Origin: Saccoglossus kowalevskii
Lineage: Eukaryota > Hemichordata > Enteropneusta > Harrimaniidae
Assembly (NCBI RefSeq): GCF_000003605.2
Contig: NW_003135351.1
Coordinates: 388,755 to 431,760, forward strand
Length of the DNA stretch: 43,006 bases
Direction: 5' to 3'
This document shows, piece after piece, positions 23,301-35,300 of the stretch (its first letter is position 1; every line of letters begins with the position of its first letter). The notes below the pieces were generated by a model. It did no database searches, was not told the DNA's origin, and saw nothing but the letters and a program-made list of their open reading frames with translations. Position numbers and translations under genes: made by a program.

Positions 23301-26300
23301 ATTTATACATGTATTCAGTATGGGCTAAACCATTATATTTATACATGTATTCAGTATGGGCTAAACCATTATATTTATACATGTATTCAGTATGGGCTAA
23401 ACCATTATATTTATACATATATCAATTGTTTTACTAGTTCTTAGAGTAAACTAGTGATTTCAGTAAACAGACAAACTTAATAGATTATTTTTATTACGTT
23501 ATGAAAGAAACATGATTTGAACTTAAATATCACACTAACATTTTTTTGCATTAATTTTTTTGTTTTTCCTGAACTCCACTAACGAGTCTCAAGACAATCG
23601 CAATTTCCCTGACAATTGAAATTTCCTCGGGCTATTTCTAATTAGGGATGAAAATAAAGGATGCTAGTTATTCCATGAAGACACTGGAAATTGCTCATTC
23701 TATCGGCTCTCCATGAGTCTCTGTCAGAGGGACCGTGTGGAATTGATTAGGCATCCAAATGGTATTTGTAGTGGTGTTCGTGGTGCCAGTAGAATTATAT
23801 GCAGACTTGGTACACGCCAAACTAATCTTGCCGAGTCTCCTGATAATCATGTACTGACAGAGCTAGGATAGAGTATCCTCTTCTATTACTTAGAGATGTA
23901 TCAATGATACATACACCAGAAACCAAAGAAACCTGGCAGCTGTTTTATAATTTTTCAAAACATGGCAGTCCATGTACATGTAGCATTAACAAATCTGGAA
24001 TTGCAATATAATTTTTGCTACAAAAATAAAATGCACATTAACAAATAATTTTAAAGATTTCATTCTCTAGGAAGGGTGGGTCAGCTGTTTGAAGAGCCCT
24101 TCATTGATTTTACAAATATGAGGAGGTAAATATGTACACTATTTAGACTTCTTTAAAAACAAACATTTGAATCAGTTATTCATATATTAGATACTTCAGT
24201 ACTTTCAATACTGGCAAACATTATTATGTGTACTGTTTTGTAAAAAGCACCAAAAAGCCATTACATTTTGATACAAAATCCTCGGAAATTTGCACTGCTA
24301 CAGAGATAACATAAATTTGTACGTGCCTCAGAGTAAAGAAGAAGCAAATCAATGCATACATATGAATCAATCACTTCTTTACAGATACAGAATCACCCTG
24401 ACAATCAACATTTTCATTAATCTACATAAATTGAACTGTTTTTTCCATAATATGGTAGTCTTAATACTGCTAATGTATGACCAGTCAGTTTAATAGGAAA
24501 GTAAATCTCACAAATTATAGGCAACCCAAATTATTGTTCAACTTAGATGCAGTGAATTCATCATAATCAATAATCACAATTCTGATTGCCACTGTTTGCA
24601 ACGAAGGGATTTTTAATCTAATTTTTGATCATGAATATCTGACCATGACTGTATTCACTATGCATCTTATGTTCACTGTGTGACAATCATAGGGGATAGT
24701 AGAATACGTATATAATTTAGGCTGTTCTTCTTAAATTGAAGGAGAAAAATCATCAACTCACAAAATGTTTTTCATAAAATAAAAATTGTATTTGTAAGCA
24801 ATTGTGATCATGCTCAGTCTGAGAAGTTCATGGTGTAACTCAAACTTGATTCTTGTCAGGTCATTCCAAAGTATCAACAAGAAATGCTTTCCAGAAACTA
24901 CTCAATTAAAAAGGAACGTTCACGCTGTGATGTGAAATTAATGCTCTACTATGTACAGGTCACCTGATGTAGCCTCAAATACCACAGAATGGTTTAGCTG
25001 GTGTGCTATGTTGTTTATGCATTTATCTATTTCATATACACAAAATGTAATTTTGATGATTTATCACTAATATCACCAAAAAATAATTCTTAGAGATATA
25101 GTGTGAGAAAAAGGTCTCTCTTTCATTAATTTTTCAGAAGTTTTTTCAAAATACACAATGTCTTTTTAGACACATAAAGCTATTTATTGTGCAAAATATA
25201 GGATTATTTCCAAACTACATCAATCTTTGACCTGTTTTTTGAAGTCATTATTGTCATGTATAGGGGCAACAAACTTGATTGTCTATCGGTGTATAATAGA
25301 AAATTAAAAAAAAAAAATATTTTCTATAGTCGAATAATTAAAAAAAAAATCGTGGCAACATTTGGGTTCAGGTTTTGTTCTTATAATAATAATAACACTA
25401 ATTTTATTTATAAGACTAATTTCCTACAGGGTGTTATTTTTGGTTTTAAATTGGATTGCAGGACAATTATCCAGCTGGAACAGAGGAGTACATATCCCAC
25501 CATCAATCAATCAATCAATCAACCCACATCAAGCAAATGTCCCATAATGAAGACAATTGTTGGCCATAGATTGGAAGAATTAAATTCCCAATAAAAAAGA
25601 ATACATATCAATAAAAAAAATGGTTCATTCTTCTAGCTTATTGATATCACATTATTCGCTCATAAATTTAGAAACACCCACCAACACCAACACCCAAGAC
25701 ATGAAAAAACACCCCTCACACAAGAACTTGATTCCCATCAATGCTGCACTATTAGAATAGTGGGATCTGAAGCATTTCCATTTCATTGAAAAAAATCATA
25801 ATCAAAGAATGATATTTGTAAAGACAATCGACACAAACATATGATCACTTTATAGTGGGGCTTAGTTTGAATGACCTTTAAACTTTGACTTGCTCAAACC
25901 AACCTTTTTATTTGAATTCAACAGTTGAACATTATAAGCTTAGATTTATCCTCACCAATGATATTTTTACCAATAGTTTCACATACTACCGAGTTCTTCT
26001 TATTAATAGCATGTTTCCCATCAGTGTAACTATACTTGCCAAAACAGTGATATAAAGCATTTAATTCCCATGATTAGATGATGACATTTTTGAGAAAAAT
26101 ATTTATAGAAGTTGACTTCATGTCTAGGAACCCAGTGATATTTTCACTGCTACAAATGATTTTACACTGCCTTTCAAAATTTGTCTCGCAACATTAAAAC
26201 GGTTTATCAGAACCATAATTAGGTTGAGATTATAATATACAGCAGTGCAAAATGAACCACTGGTATTGAGGTTGGTATTTCAATGCTTGTATCCGAGTAA

Positions 26301-29300
26301 TAATAGTTTACCCTACGCAGAAATAATTGGCAACAATATAGTAAATGAATAAACAATTCAATCTCAGATGTTGCTGATGTCAAATTGTAAGCCAATCTTA
26401 TTTGAACTTATTTTTATTACCAAGATGAGTTTACTGCCATAGATGCAACGCAGGTGTAATTCAAGAACATTTAACAGTGTAATGTCTACCCTGATGAAGT
26501 GGAAACAGTCAACAAGATTGTGTTTACAAAACAGGTATTTACAACTACACTGGAGGAAACAAACACAAAAGGTGATTAAACCATTGTAGATAAAGGTGGG
26601 GGTAGCATTACTTGAGGAAGAGTTGGACATAAAGCTTGTTTTGGCTCTGCATACATCTCGGAGAGTTCAAACAGTGCCTGATAATCATACTTATGAAGGC
26701 AGCAAAATCTGCGCCTTTTAAAAGCATTGCCCTTTTTTTCTAACAGATAACACTGTGGTGACTTAACAGCATGCCAAGCCTCAGTATGATAAAGCTTTTA
26801 ACTTTACTAAATTTCCAATTCAGCCATTCCCCAGGAGTATATTTAACGCATTCTCCGTTAGATTGGGGGGGGGAGTACTTCACAGCTCAAACTAGCCAAG
26901 CAGCAACCTCAGAAAATTCACTCAGGCTCAATAATGGACAATAATACTGCACTCAAATACAGTTCACAAAATCTGAGCACAATCATTTTTAGTGCCCCTC
27001 CCAAACTATAATAACAAAGAGAATCATGGGTAATTTGGCTTCAATCAGTTCAATCCCTACAATTGTGCTATTTTGTGTTTGATATCATAAATGTCCACAG
27101 TACACACAAAACAGAAAAGAGTAGAAAAATACAAAATCATTATTTTAACTTTTAAATTTCTGATTTACTACATGTATTTCAGAAGACTGAACGGACCACC
27201 CACTGAGTACCAGACACATATTATTTCACCTAGATCACCTGCATACGGATTTGGTTCCTCAGCTAGTATATCCTACAGCCACAATCTTTATGCTATTATA
27301 ACCATCTGTTAAAAATATCTTACCAATAACTGAGACACAACAAAATAATGAACAGTGTCCTATCAGATAAAAGTTTAGAAACACAGAAATTTGATCTTAA
27401 TACAATGAATAAAATTAAATGGGATTCAAAAGTGATTTCAAACGATCCATACGTCACAAATCATGTGATTGTTTTTAATTCCAGTGGCATTAAACTTTTA
27501 TGTATAACTTCCGGAATTTTTGAGACGCATTAATGGAATGTTGGGATAAATTCTTTTTTTCATTCAGAATCATAGTTTCCACGTAATTTAGTTCAATGTA
27601 AACTAAGCTGAGTGTTGTAATAGCTAGCTCAGACCTGGTTCACTGATGCTGAATAACCGCACCCATTTGTTGCGCTCACTTCACCTAAATAGGGAGGGGA
27701 AAATAATACTTTTTATCTTTACAATTAAGCTACTAACTCACCAAGAACTCATGCTTTATGAACTCATACCGGCACAGCTTTAATAAACAATGGTCAAATT
27801 CTTTTCCATTCATAAATGCTCTTAGCGTTTAAACATCCCATTTTCAGGGCGCGTGTGACGTAGTTACATGTAACATACACACATGTGGTGTTGACATTTC
27901 ACAATGTTGTTCATTTCACACGTAATCCAATAGGACTCAACATCTTAACTTAAAAGATCCTATTAATGCAATGATATCCAGAGATGTTTTCAAAACAGCC
28001 TTCTCACCCAATATGGTCTCCATATCTTCTAGTTCATCTCAACAAATAATGAAATATCATATTTAATCACCTTAACCTTAGAAATATGTATGGTATCAAA
28101 AAAAGCTTAAATGAGAGAATTTCTCAGATATATTTGAAAATATTGTTGTTCAAAAGAAAAGTTTTGTGTAAATAACACATTTGCCTTGCATATGTAGAAG
28201 TTACTATGTGTAGTATGGGACCCACATTGAATGTGAGTAATGGCAGTGATACCTGCAAGGCCTTCATAAGCATTACTACACAAAGTTACAATGTCCACAT
28301 TTAATATACTCATGTGATATCCAGCAGTCAAGTTTTATATAAATACAGTAGTGAATGAATACATCCAAGAGGTTATTTATGAAGAGGGAGGGAAGGGTGA
28401 ACATCTGGTGCATTTATATTATCTCATATACAATTTATAAACACTAATTGTGACAAAGTATCAATAAATGCATCAGACCGACAATTTTTTTTTTTTTGTT
28501 TTTATATCAGTTAGGACAATAAAAAAATTAATGAGAGATAAAGGAAATACAATAATGGATGTGTGATATCAGATTTATTAAAGTTTCAAACCATTCAGCC
28601 AGCCTGTATATGTAAATTACAACGAGATACAAATTTAATAAAATCGCTCAGAAATCGTCAAGTGTTTTAAGTTAAGGTTAGGGATTAGATGAAACTATTT
28701 TGATGGTCAGTCCAGTATGTTTCAAGTTTGCTCTCATAAGAGTCAGACTACTTTAAACAACTTTGACAGTGCATCATTAGTATGAAATTTTGACTGTTTT
28801 GTATAAAGTGTATTTTCACTGGTTTTTGATGAGTTGAATGTAAAATATAGGAAAAACAGTATACCGTGAAATACTTTATTTTCGCTTGGAATTAATTTTC
28901 GCTGAAGGAAAGTTACAGTGTAAATAAAATCCAGCGAATATACCTTTTTTTTCTATATTTTACATTCAACTAGTCAAAAATCAGTGAAAATAAATTCAAT
29001 ACAAAACACCCAAAATATCCTTTTAGTGAAAATTAATTCCAGCTAAAATAAAGTATTTAAAAGTATCCCTCCAGTGAAAATAGCAAAAGTAAATTTCAGG
29101 TGAACATAAAGTAATTTACAGTATGTGGTAACAAGTACAAGTAACTCCAGCCAAAATAATCAGAATAAACATTACCAATAAGCAGCAGGTTTATTTTGAA
29201 TCCACATTAACAGGGGGTCTGAATCCTGAAGATGTTCAGCCTTTATGCTAGGCCAATGTTAAGAATGTTGCACTTGTAAACAAGTCATCATTTTATACTG

Positions 29301-32300
29301 AACTGTCAAAACCTGCTTTTCAAGTTCCACTCGCTTTCTCATAACCCCTAAGGCAGATAGATAGCAGAGCGCTGATTTTCATTCATAACTACCACAATAC
29401 AGTGTGGAATGCAAGGCAAAGACAACAAATGACCAAGTCGTCGGGACAAGAGACCAAGATACAACAACATATTGTTGTTCTCAACTTCAAAGGCTAAGCG
29501 TTAACTCTTTCATGATTTTCTTTTCAGCGCTACATTAAACCTAACTCAACGACTCTTGATGAATCAAATGACATGAATAACAAGTGATAATAGTCGTACG
29601 TTGTCACGATGTGTAACTTAATGCAAAAGTATAGTTAAAACTAAGGTCAGTAAGGGTATAAGACAAATTTAGAGAGAGCTTGTCATTTTGGGACAAAATC
29701 GGTATTATTTGTAATAAAGTTACACACGATACACTCTTCCACACTTTCTTAAAGAAACTTAATATATACATATATTTTAACATATTTTATGTGGTAGTAG
29801 AACTCACGTGAATTAAAAAAATACAGGAACATATTAAATAATAACTCACTAAGATTATCTGTATAGTTCAAGCATTCACAATTAAGAGAATTAGCAACAG
29901 ATATAAATCAAATGCACACTACTCGATAATGGCATCCCAGAATGCAGCAGTGCAATCTCTGGAAATTGATAGTTTCTTGTTTTGAGAACTCAAGAAGAAT
30001 TTGGAATCCATGAATTTAATTCAGTTAGAAACCTAATTAATACAAGGCATATGTTTTACAGAAGGTTACCTGCTATTTGCAAACAAGAAAATCGAACAGA
30101 CTTGTTATGACCCCAAACTACATCATAATAACTCCATATGGCCTAGAAATAAGCCACCGACAATTAGCAGTAATAATACTTCTAAAAAAATAAACTAATG
30201 ATCCTCTTACCCGGAGTAAAATATTTTGGATCTGAAATAAAAAGACATATACACAGATGTCTATAACCATACAGGTCATATTCCAAAAGAATTTGCTTTT
30301 CAAAGTTAATATTGGAATTTGAAATACACATTCATTTACAGATGCAGTTTGTATTTGTCTGTTTTATTTAATTATTGGGCAATTACAACTGGTTTGCACA
30401 ATCAATAATATGAACATATTTTTAATGTCAAAAATTAAATTTTGAATGCAAGTGAAATGATTTGAAAAGTGAAATAATGTCCCTTTCCATATTGTTGCAG
30501 AAAGTACCATCACTAAAAAAGGTGAATGCACTATCCATTGGAAAAAAAATCGGTCTATGTAGTATATTTTGAATGTGACAATGGTTAATTTATTCTCTTC
30601 TGGTTATCAACTGATAATTCAAAAAACGAAATCCATTTAATTAAAAACAACAAAGACATGTTATGGTCACAGCTGAATTTGCAACAATCAATACCACTGA
30701 TACATATGTGCAAGTACAACGAGTGCTATCAAAATAGAGAGAATAAAAGGCGCAATGTGTCATCGAAACCATTCAAAATGGCCGACAAAGATGATTTTGA
30801 ATTTTAGTTTTAACTGCATATACAATCACATTTTGATATTTTTATCAGAGCGACATTGACGTCAACTTCAGAATAACTGTAGTGATTTCGACAATATTTC
30901 AAATTATTCTGACACTAGCATCCATTGGTTTATATCTCAGGGAGTTTCAAAATCGAATTAGAATTTTTATTTTCTTTCCTGCACAGCAGTCGACAACATT
31001 ACAATGTTCTTTTCAAATCACCTGACCCATATTAAAAGAGCCTGTGCAATGCAACTACGGAAAAGATATAAAATTTTATCACCAGTCTGCAAGTCTGCAG
31101 CGGCTTTATTACCTTTTTCTTCATTTCATCCATTCTTCTGGGTTCGTATAAAATGTAATTTCAATCAAAATTCAGAATTCATTTGGTGGTCTTCCTTTTT
31201 GGTATTTTTTTCAACGGCGACAACGTAGACAGGATTTATGAATTTTCTTTTCAATCAATCACAATATTGTTATATACTGTTGTATAAATTTGATGAAAAA
31301 AAATAGTATTTTCATTCAGGAACAGGGACTTTAATTTTACGATTTCAACAGTATTTGAGTATTTCTTATTAGTGGGCAGCAAATTTGCAATTATAAATAA
31401 TTCTGCAACAGTAAAACCATCTTACTTTTCACCAGTGTATGGTAGCAATGAAATGACTCACTGGTCTGAGTTACTTAATGTATATAAGCATCCACAATTC
31501 ATTTGAATGAAATATTCAAGATATTTTCAGTGGCACAATTAAACACTTCCTACTGAGCAAACCAGGAGGAAAAGAAGTTTCTATTGATAACTGTCTAACT
31601 GTCTAGTTCCTTTTAAGAATCCAAACAAAGAGCTTACACATGTAAGTAAGTAAACTTCTTCTACTTTCAATTGGTTTTAATTGACAGATCGTTCTTGTGA
31701 TAGAAAGTCAGATTACTCAAATAATTAGGAACAGTGGAGAAGGAATGCAAGTAGTACTTCATAAAAATTATATTCTATCTATTAAAATTTTGTATCAATA
31801 AAATGTTGGGCATAAAAACTCCACTTACTAAAATGCCTCAGGCCTTCAACTCAAAACAATTAAAAGAGAGGAAAATCGGATCAACCAAATAAGCCACAAA
31901 GAATTGCCTTAGTGTCAACGATGTCAGCATATCTACAAAAGACGACAGTGCTGACTCCTTAACAAATGTAGGCATTTAAATAAATACATACACATATCTT
32001 ACACTTCAAAGAGATTAGAAAACAGGATGAGCCTTTGATGCTGACCGCAAGGGTCATTGACACTGGACCTTCTAACAGAACTGGGACCCATCCCACTATA
32101 TCAGCAGGTCACTGCCTGCACAGTGTAGATATTGCTATGGATGACTGGTCAAAACAACAGTAGACTGTACTCTGTTAAGAAATCACTTATCAACTATGAT
32201 TCTCCTCACAAACATCCTGTCTTGTCTCTTTTACATCCATCTTTCTCTCCTCCAAACCAACTTTATACATTTTTAAGTCAATTTTCAAATCAGTTTTAAT

Positions 32301-35300
32301 AACATTTACCAGTATTTTTGAGACATCGATTCGAGTCTGAATAATACAACATTAGGGGTTGAACAACATAAAGTTGATGAATTCTGAGAATTTACAAAAA
32401 ATATTTTTTTTAAATTGCACAGGGAAAATGACAGAAAAAAAAACATTTATACCAGAAAGCTACATCATTCTAATACAGCAATCCTATAAGTTGCCATCTT
32501 CCAGTGAATTAAGTGCACTTGTGTAGCGTCAAAATGATGAATGTGAGTGAAAGCAATGTCATTCAAAGCGACAACAATGTTTGGTTGTTTAGTCGTTCAT
32601 CATCTAGTTTAAAGTAAATCTCTCAAAGACATCAATTTCATTGATAGATAACAAGAAAACAATAAGATTTTGATGGACAATTTGAACAGCTTTTGTGCCA
32701 TCGGTTTACGTCATCAAAGCGCTCTGCCACTAGAGGGCACAACTTATGAGAAAGGTCCATTTCTGAAAGTTTTTATATTCTGCTTAGGGAGTGGGTGGGA
32801 AAACACAACTCAAATAGGATTTAAACTGATATGCACTATTATTAAAATTTTTAAAACGAAAGAAAAAAAAGCTATGATATTTTTAACTTACTTCGAGTAA
32901 TGTGTGAATTACTAAAAACCATTTAATTTTTACTTCTAGGGTTTTTTTGATTATTTAAAGTGTCACTGCCGTCTTGCAGTTCATATTCGGCAAAATGGGG
33001 TGTGACTCCTTTGAATACCATTGATTTACAGAGACCTACAAAATTAAAGCACTTTACAGCATAGCTACATAAATAAAAAAATAAAATCTACAACCACAAA
33101 CATCCCCCCAACATCCCCCCCCCCCACACACACACACACACCTGCATTCTCACTCTTTTAATCAGAGTGAACAAGATCACTGACATTTTCGAATTTTGGA
33201 TAAAAACATAGAAAACCTGACATGAAAATGTTCAATACTGCATGAAGCATTGACAACTATGGTATTAAAAAGTCATGAATTCTTTGTACTAGAACAATAG
33301 CAAATGGAAGCGCCACTTATATTCATTCATTTTATCATCCATTACTGCACGGTGAACATAAAAAAAAATACAGGCATTAAATGACTAACCCAGTATTTAC
33401 AACAAAACAACGTACTTGTTAGTACAATCAGAACTATCAAATCAATAATCTCTCACAAGGGGACTTTACAGCCAGAGTAAACAAGATGTCTGTATATATA
33501 CTCTACAATTCAATCATCTTAAACCATCCTGTTTTTCTTAATTATTATTTCAGTTGTTTATTCTATTTTCACAAAAAACCTTATTAACTACACATTGTCA
33601 TCAATGAATTGTTACTATTTAATGAAATGGAAATATAGTATTGAAGAATTAACAACACAGAACCATTTAATGAACCAAAGGGGATCCCATATTATAGCAA
33701 ACTACAAGAAAAAAACATACATAACATCCATGGTTTATTATACTAAATTCAGTCATGCTTTCATCAAAGCTTTAACAAATGAACTTTTTTGGCATAATAT
33801 AGTCATGGTATTGTTAGTGTAACCAATCAAATTTCTCTTAAACACATGCAGCATGCATGGTAAGACTAAACTAATTAAGCTATATGGTGAGTTTTTGAAT
33901 TTTTTGTTTTTAATTCACAGTTAATATGACTTGGTCAGTTCATAGAAACACAGCTGAAAGCTTTCTAGATGCTCACTTAGGCCAGAAATGATCAATAGAA
34001 ATAACTCAAATACCAGAGTTAGTACCAGTTCTCCCACCCACCAAGAGCTATTTTTTTTTCTTTTTTGAACAAATATGAGCAGTGCCATTGGTTAAAGTTG
34101 TGCATACTTTTTTGGCTAATAAAAAATACTCATTGAACATTAAAAAAAGACTATTCAGGACTGAAGGCTATGTCATCAATATATTTATACTGTTTTATGG
34201 GAATGACATCTACAAGCCCTAAACTGGTTTATTCCAGCAAACTCAGCATACACTGTGCTAACACCCTTTGCCTTCATAATGAAGTTGGACATTTCTTTCT
34301 ACTAGCAGTCCTTTGATACTAGCATAGTGATCTCGTCATGGGGATTGTATTAAGATATCCATGCCTGTCTTTAAGACATTTGCTTTTGTCCGTTCTGGTT
34401 CTGTAGTTACTATGGTTACCTACATCTATTACAGGTCCGTGCATGAATTCACGTTGCCTCGCTACACTCTTTCCTCAATAGGCAACCAGAACTAAATTTA
34501 TTCCCCCTTTTGTTTTCATACTCAATTGTTCAACTTCCGGTTGTGCAGGCATCTCCGAGTGTTTTAACATGTCCATCTCGGATCTACGGATGGTTCTCTT
34601 TTTTTAATATGTATATCGATATATATGGGGGTAACATACATATCGCAGAGAAGGGAAGCTTAAAATTCGGCGCAAATGAAGGTTACCATTTAATTACAGA
34701 CGATACAAAACTGGAAATGAAACCCAGCACAATGTATTAATTATGAACCAAATGACTTGACAACAACAATTTGATTTTCAACAAAACCAATCAAGACCAT
34801 GAAAGAGAAAAGACCGCACGTCAACTGACATGTATATTTAAAATTATTCGAGCAACTTCTCGCTGGCTCATGTTTATCGCAGCCACGACAGTAAATAGTA
34901 AATCGTAAAACAGGCTAGAAATTAAACGAGCATGAGGCTGCCTACGACCTTGCCTTGCTGCGTAATTTCAAATACAGCCGCAATGTAATGTTACCGTAAG
35001 CACTCACGATATAGCACGGAAAATGATGTCCTCTTTCTGTAAACGCCGCATGAATTCTGCGCTAATGAGAGAACGACATGGCTTTCCTGAAGTTCAAGGC
35101 GGATGGCAATGAAATACGATTCCTTTGATCAGTGGATACAAATACACAGCAAACTGGAGAGCGTGTTTTCTGCAAAACATTGCCAGCTCAAGATCGGCCA
35201 CACACACACGCACGTCGATTTTACCCCATACATCATGCAAGGCCCAGCGAACAACAAACAACACAAGGGATATCCTCGTCCCGATTTCTCGCCATGTGTG

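Larger units (their letters stand above)
21722..23425. repeat. 36-bp minisatellite array with TACATGTA core
   Basis: The unit is ATTCATACATGTATTCAGTA followed by TGGGCTAAACCATTAT, 36 bp. It varies mainly at GGGCTAAACC/GGACTAAACC/GGGTTAAACC and at ATTCAT/TTTAT/ACCCAT. Two 33-bp units lie near 21970-22030, and a 35-bp unit near 22545 breaks the frame. Because 36 is divisible by three and the unit has no stop in several frames, both strands show long spurious open frames of 12-residue repeats. The left edge is more diverged than the right. The centre is interrupted by an N gap. Confidence 0.97.

Noticed and set aside
21722-23425. CRISPR-like array (36-bp units)
   Set aside because: Units are contiguous with no unique spacers, and the context is an animal intron; it is a minisatellite.
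21552-23444. Long repetitive open frames on both strands
   Set aside because: They arise because a stop-free 36-bp unit keeps frame in several frames; no start, splice or composition signal supports a protein.
32325-32345. B-box-like GATTCGAGTC
   Set aside because: No pairing T-stem and no A box at a suitable distance.
34312-34321. Further TCF-like sites (CCTTTGATA here; also TCTTTGATG at 18317)
   Set aside because: Each misses one outer base of SCTTTGATS, so they were left out of the count.
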